A stretch of DNA of 64,000 bases from Streptomyces sp. RFCAC02 (lineage in GTDB: Bacteria; Actinomycetota; Actinomycetes; Streptomycetales; Streptomycetaceae): contig NZ_SAUH01000001.1 of NCBI RefSeq assembly GCF_004193175.1, positions 1,219,501-1,283,500 on the forward strand. The letters run 5' to 3'. Positions 50,773 to 58,678 of this stretch are shown one piece after another (within the stretch, counting starts at the first letter, position 1; each line of letters starts with the position of its first letter). Under the pieces are notes generated by a model. The model was not told the DNA's origin. It did not search any database and was given only the letters and a program-made list of their open reading frames with translations. Position numbers and translations under genes: made by a program.

Positions 50773-52130
50773 AGGACGGGGAGGTTCTTGCGCAGCTCGA
50801 ACGCGGTCACCTCGGAGCGGTACTCCTCCCACTCCTGGCGCTTGTTGCGGAGGAAGAAGTCGAAGACGTGCTCGCCGAGGGTCTCCGCGACGAGCTCGCT
50901 GCCCTGCATGAGGTGGATCGCCTCGCCGAGGTTCTGCGGGAGGGGCTCGATGCCGAGGGCGCGCCGCTCGTGGTCGCTGAGCGCCCACACGTCGTCCTCG
51001 GCGCCGGCCGGGAGTTCGTACCCCTCCTCGACGCCCTTCAGGCCGGCGGCGAGGAGGACGGCGTAGGCGAGGTACGGGTTCGCTCCGGAGTCGAGGGAGC
51101 GGACCTCGATGCGGGTGGAGCCGGTCTTGCCCGGCTTGTACATCGGGACGCGGATGAGGGCGGAGCGGTTGTTGTGGCCCCAGCAGATGTACGACGGCGC
51201 CTCGCCGCCCGCGCCGGCGGTGCGCTGGGTGCCGCCCCAGATGCGCTTGTAGGAGTTGACCCACTGGTTGGTGACGGCGGAGATCTCGCCGGCGTGCCGC
51301 AGCAGGCCCGCGATGAACGAGCGGCCCACCTTGGAGAGCTGGTACTCGGCGCCGGTCTCGTGGAACGCGTTCCGGTCGCCCTCGAAGAGCGACAGGTGGG
51401 TGTGCATGCCGGAGCCGGGGTACTCCGAGAAAGGTTTCGGCATGAAGGTGGCCTGGACGCCCTGCTCCAGCGCGACCTGCTTCATGATCAGGCGGAACGT
51501 CATGATGTTGTCGGCCGTGGAGAGCGCGTCGGCGTACCTGAGGTCGATCTCCTGCTGGCCGGGGGCGCCCTCGTGGTGGGAGAACTCGACGGAGATGCCC
51601 ATCGACTCCAGCATGGTGATGGCCTGGCGGCGGAAGTCCATGCCGATGTTCTGCGGCGTGTGGTCGAAGTAGCCGGAGGTGTCGGCCGGCGTGGGCTGCG
51701 AGCCGTCGACGGGCCGGTCCTTCAGGAGGAAGAACTCGATCTCGGGGTGGGTGTAGAAGGTGAACCCGAGGTCGGAGCTCTTGGCGAGCGCGCGCTTGAG
51801 CACGTAGCGCGGGTCGGCGTACGAGGGGGAGCCGTCCGGCATGAGGATGTCGCAGAACATGCGGGCCGTGCCCGGGGCCTCGGCGCGCCAGGGCAGGATC
51901 TGGAACGTGCTCGGCGCCGGCTTGGCGATCATGTCGGACTCGTGGACGCGCGCGAAGCCCTCGATGGCCGAGCCGTCGAACCCGATGCCCTCGTCGAACG
52001 CCTGCTCAAGCTCGGCGGGGGCGACGGCGACCGACTTCAGGAAGCCCAGCACGTCGGTGAACCACAGGCGCACGAACCGGATGTCCCGCTCCTCCAGCGT
52101 GCGGAGCACGAACTCCTGCTGCTTCTCCAT
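50769..52130 (-). CDS. glnA2: Glutamine synthetase-like enzyme GlnA2 (likely gamma-glutamylpolyamine synthetase)
   Basis: A 453-residue GSI-type protein. GFDGSAIEGFARVHESDM, THPEIEFFLLKD, GSGMHTHLSLF and NNRSALIRVP mark the fold. The adenylylation tyrosine is replaced by tryptophan near residue 382 (DVWAL where GlnA has DLYEL), so GlnE should not modify it. It corresponds to GlnA2 of S. coelicolor, reported as a gamma-glutamylpolyamine synthetase in polyamine use rather than ammonia assimilation. It is the first gene of a minus-strand unit with a NUDIX gene and glnE. The family assignment is firm, the substrate is from literature on the homologue. Confidence 0.92.
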   Translation of the reverse strand: MEKQQEFVLRTLEERDIRFVRLWFTDVLGFLKSVAVAPAELEQAFDEGIGFDGSAIEGFARVHESDMIAKPAPSTFQILPWRAEAPGTARMFCDILMPDGSPSYADPRYVLKRALAKSSDLGFTFYTHPEIEFFLLKDRPVDGSQPTPADTSGYFDHTPQNIGMDFRRQAITMLESMGISVEFSHHEGAPGQQEIDLRYADALSTADNIMTFRLIMKQVALEQGVQATFMPKPFSEYPGSGMHTHLSLFEGDRNAFHETGAEYQLSKVGRSFIAGLLRHAGEISAVTNQWVNSYKRIWGGTQRTAGAGGEAPSYICWGHNNRSALIRVPMYKPGKTGSTRIEVRSLDSGANPYLAYAVLLAAGLKGVEEGYELPAGAEDDVWALSDHERRALGIEPLPQNLGEAIHLMQGSELVAETLGEHVFDFFLRNKRQEWEEYRSEVTAFELRKNLPVL

Positions 52131-52496
52131 CTCCACCCATCCTCGCTGGTCAGAACCGCCTCGTCCCCGCCGCGGGGCATCCGGGACTCCCGAGCATCCC
52201 ATCACAGGATTTCCCGGGCGTTGCACACGCGCGACCGCCGGGTTCCCGGCCCGTGGCGGCCGGGGAAGCCCTGGCCCATGATGCACGGAAAGCAGCAGTT
52301 CGCCGAGAGGCACGGAGAACCGCAGGTCACCGGCGTCCGCTGCGTACGGCGGCACGGGGCGGACCGGGTCCCGGTGACCTCGTTCGGGGGACGTTTTCGC
52401 AACTGCCTGCGGCAAGGGCCACTGGCCCTCTACTGTCCCTGCCACGTAGCGAGTTGCCGTCGCTACGGTCTGTCGTACGGCCGTTTAAGGATGCTC
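52131..52496. promoter_or_regulatory. Divergent glnA2 / conservon promoter region
   Basis: A 366-base stretch without a gene. Close to the conservon start it has CGTAGCGA (52445-52452) and TCGCTACG (52460-52467), a perfect eight-base inverted repeat with a seven-base loop. The rest shows no clear GlnR-type pentamer series or other repeat that I can identify. Confidence 0.5.
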
Positions 52497-54026
52497 ATGG
52501 TGCACGCCGGATCGTTACAGCGCATTCGCCAGCCCGGTCCCGCCGGGGGGCGGTGGCTGCTGCCGCCCGTCCTGCTGGCGCTCGGCGTGGCCGTGGCGGC
52601 GTTCTTCGTCCCCGGCGACACCCGCGCGCCGCTGCTGTGGTGCGGCGCCGCGGCCACGCTCGCCGCGGCCCTCACCGCGGGCGAGACCGCCCGGCGCGGC
52701 CGGCGCATCGCCGAGCTGGAGGAGCGGATCGAGCACCAGCTCGCCGACGCCGAGACCGCCGCGTTCGACCACCTCCCCGGCGCCCTGCGGAAACTGACCC
52801 AGGGGCTGCTGGAGGAGGACGTGATGCCGCCCCTGTCGCCGCACAGCACGTCGCACCCCCGGCTGACCCGGGCGCTGCGCGGGATGATGTTCGCGATGCT
52901 GGACGTGCTCCGCGAGAAGGAGTACCAGCGGGACTCCGGCAAGCGCGCCATCGTCAACATCGCCTGCCGCATCCAGACGGAGATCCATCGGCTCCAGAAG
53001 GAGATCCAGACGATGGAGTTCCGGCACGACACGCCGGAGATGCTGGGCGACCTGATGCGCCTCGAACACGGCATCAACGTCGCCGGCCGGTTCGCGACCT
53101 CCCTCGCCGTCCTCGGCGGCGGCACGCCGCTGCGGCGCTGGGAGGACCCGATCACGCTGCACGACATCATGCGGGCGGGCAGCGGCCCCATCATCGAGTA
53201 CCTGCGCGTCAAGCAGCACCGCGTCATCGACGTGGCCGTGCCCGGGCACGCCGCCGAGTCGATGATCATGCTGGTCGCCGAGCTGCTGGACAACGCCACG
53301 CGCTACTCGCCGCCGGGCAGCACCGTCGTCATGAACTGCGAGGAGGTCGCCCTCGGCATCGAGATCTCCATCGAGGACAAGGGCACCGGCCTCACCGCCG
53401 AGTCGCGCAAGCGCGCCGAGTTCCTGCTCCAGCAGGGCGTGGACGGCGTGGACCTCACCGACCTCGGCGAGACCGCGCGGGTCGGCCTGCGCGTCGCCGG
53501 CATCCTCGCCGGGCACTACGGCGTCCGCATCTCCCTGCGGCCCTCGACGTGCGGCGGCGTCCGCGCGGTCGTCTTCCTGCCGAACGAGCTGATCGTCCCC
53601 GCCCCGCCCCTGCACTACGACCTGCCGCCCCTGCGGCCGCGCCCCAACTGGCCCACGCGCCACGCCGTCCCCGGCAGCCTGGTCGCCCCCGACGGCGACG
53701 AGGACGGCCCGCTGTACGAGCGCGGCGCGAACGGCCTGCCGCAGCGCCGCCGCCGCGTCCAGCGCACCGAGATCGTCCCCAGCAAGCGCTGGCCCCGGCA
53801 GACCGTCGAGGAGGCCGAGCAGCAGGCCGCCGAGCGCGCGGCGCGCCGGGCGGCGGAGCAGGCCGACCGGCAGCCGGCGGCCGGCCCGCCGACCGGCGCG
53901 CCCGGCGGGCAGGAGAGCGCCGGCGACCGGCCGCCCGGCCTGTGGGTGGATGCGTTCTTCGCCGGGCTGCGCGCCCACGACGGAGGGACACCCGCCGACG
54001 GCGGCGGGGAGGGCACCGCCCCCTGA
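52497..54026 (+). CDS. Conservon sensor ATPase (CvnA type)
   Basis: A 509-residue histidine-kinase-like membrane protein that starts the conservon. Two N-terminal helices (WLLPPVLLALGVAVAAFFV; LWCGAAATLAAALTAG) lead to a coiled-coil part (ELEERIEHQLADAETAAF) and a GHKL ATPase with ELLDNATRYSPPGS, DKGTGLTAESR and VGLRVAGILAGHYG. No clear HisKA phosphorylation helix is present, as typical for CvnA proteins. The C-terminal 100 residues are Ala/Arg/Gln-rich. ATG 52497 is chosen for the AAGGA ribosome site. The four following genes belong to the same operon. Confidence 0.9.
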   Translation: MVHAGSLQRIRQPGPAGGRWLLPPVLLALGVAVAAFFVPGDTRAPLLWCGAAATLAAALTAGETARRGRRIAELEERIEHQLADAETAAFDHLPGALRKLTQGLLEEDVMPPLSPHSTSHPRLTRALRGMMFAMLDVLREKEYQRDSGKRAIVNIACRIQTEIHRLQKEIQTMEFRHDTPEMLGDLMRLEHGINVAGRFATSLAVLGGGTPLRRWEDPITLHDIMRAGSGPIIEYLRVKQHRVIDVAVPGHAAESMIMLVAELLDNATRYSPPGSTVVMNCEEVALGIEISIEDKGTGLTAESRKRAEFLLQQGVDGVDLTDLGETARVGLRVAGILAGHYGVRISLRPSTCGGVRAVVFLPNELIVPAPPLHYDLPPLRPRPNWPTRHAVPGSLVAPDGDEDGPLYERGANGLPQRRRRVQRTEIVPSKRWPRQTVEEAEQQAAERAARRAAEQADRQPAAGPPTGAPGGQESAGDRPPGLWVDAFFAGLRAHDGGTPADGGGEGTAP

Positions 54027-54111
54027 GCGGCCGCGCCGCCCGCCCAGGACGCGGGCACGGTCGCGAAGGGTGCCTCGGAGGAAAGCGTCGGAAGAGTAAG
54101 GGTGAGAGCAC

Positions 54112-54573
54112 GTGACACAGCGTCGGTTCGACGGTCGGGCAAACGGCTGGAACGGCGGCGGCACCGCCGGCCGGTTCAGGGACATGGACTGGATGCTGCG
54201 GGACCTGGCCGCCACGGTCCCGGGCATCGGGCACATCGTGCTGCTGTCCTCGGACGGACTGTGCATGGCGCAGCACGGCGACGACCGGGACAGCAGCGAA
54301 CGGATCGCCGCCGCCGCGTCCGGCATCAAGAGTCTGGCCCAGTCGGTCGCGCGGGAGATGCCGGGCGAGGACGAGTCGCTGCGGCTGGTCCTGCTGGAGA
54401 TGGCCGGCGGGTACTTCTACCTCATGTCGGCCGGCGAGCGGTCGTACCTCGCCGTCACCGCCTCCCCGACCGTGGAGCCGGGCCTGGTGAGCCAGCGGAT
54501 GCGGGACCTCGTCCTGCGCATCGGCGAGCACCTGTCCAGCGCCCCCAGGACGCCGGAACGGGCAGCGCCGTGA
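54112..54573 (+). CDS. Roadblock/LC7 domain protein (CvnB type)
   Basis: A 153-residue roadblock protein. DMDWMLRDLAATVPGIGHIV and LSSDGLCMAQHGD, then FYLMSAGERSYLAVTASPT, match the roadblock/LC7 fold of conservon B proteins, which act as partners for the small GTPase. GTG 54112 is the start. It overlaps the next gene by four bases, so translation is coupled. Usually these form dimers that modulate the GTPase encoded two genes later. Confidence 0.92.
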   Translation: MTQRRFDGRANGWNGGGTAGRFRDMDWMLRDLAATVPGIGHIVLLSSDGLCMAQHGDDRDSSERIAAAASGIKSLAQSVAREMPGEDESLRLVLLEMAGGYFYLMSAGERSYLAVTASPTVEPGLVSQRMRDLVLRIGEHLSSAPRTPERAAP

Positions 54574-54980
54574 CCCTGCCGAGCCGCGGGGCGCGCCAGG
54601 ACCGGCCCGTCCCGCTGTATGTCGTCACCGGCGGCCGCAGCGAGTCGGACGGCGAGGGCGGTGGCGGTGATCCGTTACACCTCGACCTGGTCACGCTCGT
54701 GATCACGCGGTCGGTGCCGGACGCCGCCGACCCGGGTCCCGACCCGGAGCTTCCGCCCGAGGCGGCGGCGCTGCTGCGGGCCTGCCAGTACCCGCTGTCG
54801 GTGGCGGAGATCTCGGCGCACCTCGGGCTCCCGTTCAACGCGATCACGATCCTGCTGACCGATCTTGCGGCCGCCGGCCATGTGGAGCTGCGGCAGACCC
54901 GTGCGGAGCGGCGGCGGGAGGCCGCCGATCCCGACATCGAGACCCTGAAGGCGCTGATCGATGGCCTGCAACGACTCTGA
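54570..54980 (+). CDS. DUF742 protein (CvnC type)
   Basis: A 136-residue DUF742 protein with a winged-helix-like end (CQYPLSVAEISAHLGLPFNA, then ITILLTDLAAAGHVELR). PLYVVTGGRSES marks the start of the conserved part. GTG 54570 overlaps the stop of the roadblock gene (GTGA). It overlaps the GTPase start by 20 bases. In conservons this protein may bind DNA or the GTPase; the exact role is not settled. Confidence 0.92.
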   Translation: MTLPSRGARQDRPVPLYVVTGGRSESDGEGGGGDPLHLDLVTLVITRSVPDAADPGPDPELPPEAAALLRACQYPLSVAEISAHLGLPFNAITILLTDLAAAGHVELRQTRAERRREAADPDIETLKALIDGLQRL

Positions 54981-55620
54981 CCACGCGGCCGCCCGCCGCC
55001 CGGGACCGCGCCGCGAGGACCGCCTGCCGCAGTCGGCCGAGCAGGCGGTGAAGATCGTCGTCGTCGGCGGGTTCGGCGTCGGCAAGACGACGATGGTCGG
55101 CTCCGTCAGCGAGATCCGCCCGCTGACGACGGAGGAGACCATGACCCGCGACAGCGTCGGCGTGGACGACCTGGCGGGCATCCCGGAGAAGCGGGAGACG
55201 ACCGTCGCGATGGACTTCGGCCGGATCACGTTCGGCGGGCGGCTCGTGCTCTACCTCTTCGGCACGCCGGGGCAGCAGCGGTTCTGGTTCCTGTGGAACG
55301 GGGTCATCGACGGCGCGCTCGGCGCCGTCGTGCTGGTGGACAGCCGGCGCCTCGAGGACTGCTTCCAGCCCATGGACCGCCTGGAGGAGGACGGCGTCCC
55401 GTTCGTCGTGGCCGTCAACAACTTCCCCGACGCGCCCCTCCACCCGCTCGCGGAACTCCGCGCCGCCCTCGACCTGCCCGACCACGTGCCGATGGTCGAC
55501 TGCGACGCGAGGAAGCTCGATTCGAGCCGGGACGTCCTGCTGACGCTGCTGCGCCACCTCTACGAATCCGCCACCGCTTCAGCCACCGCCACGACCCCGG
55601 ACCCATCGGAGGCACTGTGA
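54961..55620 (+). CDS. Small GTPase (CvnD type)
   Basis: A 219-residue Ras-like GTPase. G1: VVVGGFGVGKTTMVGSVSEI at about 33-52; switch I region with ETMTRDSVGVDD; G3: LFGTPGQQRFWF; G4-like: VAVNNF (with NNF in place of NKxD). This matches CvnD GTPases, in which NxxD is often altered. It starts at ATG 54961 within the DUF742 gene. It probably works with the roadblock and sensor ATPase in a membrane-linked switch that controls the P450 or development. Confidence 0.92.
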   Translation: MACNDSDHAAARRPGPRREDRLPQSAEQAVKIVVVGGFGVGKTTMVGSVSEIRPLTTEETMTRDSVGVDDLAGIPEKRETTVAMDFGRITFGGRLVLYLFGTPGQQRFWFLWNGVIDGALGAVVLVDSRRLEDCFQPMDRLEEDGVPFVVAVNNFPDAPLHPLAELRAALDLPDHVPMVDCDARKLDSSRDVLLTLLRHLYESATASATATTPDPSEAL

Positions 55621-57203
55621 CCGCGCCCTCACCCGACCCGTTCCCCGCCGGCGCAGCGACGACCGGCGCGTTCCCCGCCGGGACGTTCCCGCCCGGCTCG
55701 TCGCTGAACCACGCGCCGTTCAGCGTGCCGCCGCCGGGCTGCCCGGCCCACGACGCGGGCCCCGGCGGCGTGCAGCGGCTGTACGGGCAGGCCGCCGCCG
55801 CCGACCCGGCCGGCCTCTACGAGCGGCTGCGCCGGGAGCACGGGCCGGTCGCGCCCGTCCTGCTGGAGGGCGACGTGCCGGCGTGGCTCGTCCTCGGCTA
55901 CGACGAGATCCTCGACGTGACGCGCAACCCGCGCCGCTTCAGCCGCGACGGCCGGAACTGGGCCGCCTGGCAGGACGGCCAGGTCGACGCCGCCGCCCCC
56001 ATCGCGCCGGTGCTCCTGTGGGGACCCGACTGCACGCACCAGGACGGCGCCGTCCACGAGCGGCTCCGCAGCGCCGTCAACGAGAGCCTGGACCGCTTCG
56101 ACCGGCGGGGCCTGCGCCGCCACGTCCAGCGGTACGCGCGGGTGCTGATCGGCCGGTTCTCGCGGCAGGGGCGGGCGGAGGTGCTGTCGCAGTACGCGCA
56201 GCAGCTCCCCATGCTCGCGCTGACGACGGTCCTCGGCCTGCCCGACGAGGAGGGGCCGCGGCTCGTCGAGGCCAGCCGGCAGCTCCTCATCGGCACGGAC
56301 GCCGCCGTCACCGCCGACCGGTACATCCAGGAGACGCTGCGCGCGCTCGTCGCCGCCAAGAAGGAGGACCCGGGGCACGACCTCGCGTCCTGGCTGGTGG
56401 CGCACCCGGCGGAGCTGAGCGACGAGGAGGTCGTCCACCACCTGCGGCTCGTCATGGTCGCCGGGAACGAGACGACGACCAACCTCATCGTCAACACGCT
56501 GCGGCTCGTGCTGGCGCACCCCAAGTTCCAGATGTCGGTGCGCGGCGGCCAGATGACGCTGCCCGCGGCCGTGGAGCAGGTGCTGTGGGACGAGCCGCCG
56601 ATCTCCGTGTGCCCCGGCGGGTTCGCGACGCAGGACCTGGAGCTGGGCGGGCAGAACGTCGCGAAGGGCGACGTGTTACTCCTCGGCCTGGCGGCGGCCA
56701 ACGTCGATCCCGCGGTGCGGCCCGCGCCGTGGGCGCCGATGCACGGGAACCGGTCGCACCTCGCGTTCACCAGCGGGCCGCACGAGTGCCCGGGCCAGGA
56801 CATCGGGCGGGCCATCGCGCAGACGGCGATCGAGGTGCTGCTGGCGCGGCTGCCGGACATCCGGCTCGCCGTCGATCCGGACGACCTGAGCTGGAGTTCC
56901 TCCACCTGGTCACGCCACCTGGACGCGCTGCCCGTCGAGTTCGGTCCGCGCACGGTGGACGGCGGCGCCGGGGACGGCGGGGAGCAGGCCGACGGCGACC
57001 GGGCGGACGGCGGCGTGCGCGCGCGTCCCGCCGGCGGGGGCGGTGCGGGGAGCACGGCGGTGCCGCCGTCCGCGCCGACGGCACCGGGCGAGGGCGTCAG
57101 CCGACGCTGGTGGGGTCTGGGGCGTGGGCGGACGCGCGGGCGGCGGGCGCGACCGGCACCGGAGGGGCCGCGGGGGCTCCTGAGCCGGGTGCGGGGACGC
57201 TGA
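55617..57203 (+). CDS. Cytochrome P450 of a conservon (CYP157-like), EXXR motif altered
   Basis: A 528-residue P450 with a Pro/Gly-rich N-terminus of about 45 residues and a Gly/Arg/Ala-rich C-terminal extension. The I-helix oxygen-binding motif is AGNETT near 282-287, and the haem loop FTSGPHECPGQ has the thiolate Cys at about residue 391. The normally invariant K-helix EXXR reads EQVLW at 320-324, with Trp in place of Arg, the same kind of change reported for CYP157 proteins. GTG 55617 overlaps the GTPase stop as GTGA, with GGAGG just before. Its 3' end overlaps the terpene cyclase gene on the other strand by 107 bases. Confidence 0.9.
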   Translation: MTAPSPDPFPAGAATTGAFPAGTFPPGSSLNHAPFSVPPPGCPAHDAGPGGVQRLYGQAAAADPAGLYERLRREHGPVAPVLLEGDVPAWLVLGYDEILDVTRNPRRFSRDGRNWAAWQDGQVDAAAPIAPVLLWGPDCTHQDGAVHERLRSAVNESLDRFDRRGLRRHVQRYARVLIGRFSRQGRAEVLSQYAQQLPMLALTTVLGLPDEEGPRLVEASRQLLIGTDAAVTADRYIQETLRALVAAKKEDPGHDLASWLVAHPAELSDEEVVHHLRLVMVAGNETTTNLIVNTLRLVLAHPKFQMSVRGGQMTLPAAVEQVLWDEPPISVCPGGFATQDLELGGQNVAKGDVLLLGLAAANVDPAVRPAPWAPMHGNRSHLAFTSGPHECPGQDIGRAIAQTAIEVLLARLPDIRLAVDPDDLSWSSSTWSRHLDALPVEFGPRTVDGGAGDGGEQADGDRADGGVRARPAGGGGAGSTAVPPSAPTAPGEGVSRRWWGLGRGRTRGRRARPAPEGPRGLLSRVRGR

Positions 57204-58236
57204 CGCGGGGGCCGGCGCCCGCCGTCCGGCCCGCCGCCGGCGCGGGGACGGCGGCGGTGACGCCGGCGCTCCCCGCCCCGCCCGCGTACCTGGCCGTGGC
57301 GATACCCCAGCGCTGGTTGCCCGCCATCCAGGCGCGCAGGCCGTCCGCGTACTTCAGCACGGCGTCCCGTCCGGTCCGGTCGAGGCCCCACGGCCCGGCG
57401 CACAGGAGGGGCAGGCGGGCGGCGAGTGCGACGAAGAGCTGGACCCGCCGCCGCACCAGGCCGACCACGTCCTCGATGGCCTCCGCCCGGTCGCGGCCGA
57501 GGGTGCGCTGCCGGATGAGGACGAGGTTGTGCGGGTCGCCCTGGGCCTCCTCGCGTTCGAGGGAGTGCACGTCGTTGCAGAGGAAGACGACGTCGCCCGC
57601 GCAGCGCGTGAGGGTCCTCAGCTCGCGGCTGTGGTGGGCGACCGGGGGCACCTCGAAGTGTCCGGCGCGTTCGATGAGGTCGAAGCAGGGGGCGGTGCCG
57701 ACGGTGTCGCGCCGCAGGGCGAGGTACGTCTCCTGGTCGAGCGCCACGCCGAGGGCGCGGTTGGTGGCCTCCTCGACATAGGCGTGGAAGAAGCGGGCCA
57801 GGTTGCCGGCCGCGCGGTCGCGCCAGGCGTCCGACATGCCGGCGGCGCTGCGGCGCCACACGTCGGCGTACGCGTGGGCGACGGGTGCGTCCAGCGAGGG
57901 GCGGGTGCCGGGGGGCGCGTAGGGGATGGCGGTCAGGGCGGCGGCGAACGCGGCGGCGGCCTCCGGGTCGCGGCCCAGCGGCCCGTCGAACTGGTCGTCC
58001 AGCGGGAAGCCGAGGCAGACGGCGTCGGTCACGAGGTCGAGGTCGTCGCCGGTGGCGTCGGGGTAGGCGTAGGAGGCGAGGTCGGTGAGTCCCCAGTCGC
58101 GGTAGCGGGCGAGGGCCGCGCCGGTGCCGACGAGGCGGTGGGCGCGGACCCAGTCGATGTGGTGGTCGCGCGCCCGGTCGGCGGCGGGATTGCGGCGGGC
58201 CGGGAAAGGCAGGAAGAAACCGATGTCCTGGGGCAT
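57097..58236 (-). CDS. Class I terpene cyclase
   Basis: A 379-residue terpene synthase. The aspartate-rich motif DDQFD is at about 80-84, and the NSE triad NDVHSLERE at about 221-229. FFLPFPARRNPAADRARDHH and DWVRAHRLV near the start are typical of bacterial sesquiterpene cyclases. The catalytic core ends near residue 310, and a C-terminal tail of about 70 residues is rich in Pro, Ala and Gly. It is tail-to-tail with the P450, an overlap of 107 bases. A sesquiterpene product oxidised by the P450 is plausible; the product cannot be predicted. Confidence 0.9.
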   Translation of the reverse strand: MPQDIGFFLPFPARRNPAADRARDHHIDWVRAHRLVGTGAALARYRDWGLTDLASYAYPDATGDDLDLVTDAVCLGFPLDDQFDGPLGRDPEAAAAFAAALTAIPYAPPGTRPSLDAPVAHAYADVWRRSAAGMSDAWRDRAAGNLARFFHAYVEEATNRALGVALDQETYLALRRDTVGTAPCFDLIERAGHFEVPPVAHHSRELRTLTRCAGDVVFLCNDVHSLEREEAQGDPHNLVLIRQRTLGRDRAEAIEDVVGLVRRRVQLFVALAARLPLLCAGPWGLDRTGRDAVLKYADGLRAWMAGNQRWGIATARYAGGAGSAGVTAAVPAPAAGRTAGAGPRVSVPAPGSGAPAAPPVPVAPAARASAHAPDPTSVG

Positions 58237-58678
58237 GGAGGAAGCTCCTCTTCGTTCTCGCTGCTGGATCGCTTTCTCTCGTGGACCGTTCGTGCCCACC
58301 GGTGAGCGTGCGGGGGCCGCCGGAGATCGCGGGGCGATCACCGACGGATCGGGCGCGGCCCCCGCCGGACAGCCGCCCCGGGTCCGGCGCATGCCGGACG
58401 GTGGAGCGGGGAAGCCCTGCCCGTGCTGGTCGAGTCGCAATCCGGCCCCCGGCGATCGTGACCGAATGTCGTAACCCCCGATACGACCGACACCGCCACC
58501 GACCGATTGCGATCGCCATCTGTCGCTTTATGGCTTCTCTTTGACGTCGTGTGGTCCGGAGAACGACCGTTGGCGCCCGCGCAGCGGCGGGCGCCGCGCG
58601 TCCGCCGCCGGGTGGCCGGTTCGCCGCCCCCGCCGTCCCGGCCCTCATCGCGTCAGTCGGACGATTACACTCGGCCGC
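58237..58678. promoter_or_regulatory. Divergent terpene cyclase / nadE promoter region
   Basis: A 442-base gap without a convincing gene. The middle (about 58460-58560) is less GC-rich, with short A/T stretches that could hold the cyclase promoter. At the nadE end a TACACT at 58665-58670 ends eight bases before GTG 58679, as expected for the -10 box of a leaderless message. Confidence 0.5.

Noticed and set aside
47614..51066. A 1150-codon open frame on the plus strand.
   Set aside because: It is antisense to glnE, the NUDIX gene and part of glnA2, all of which have clear domains; no family is visible in it.
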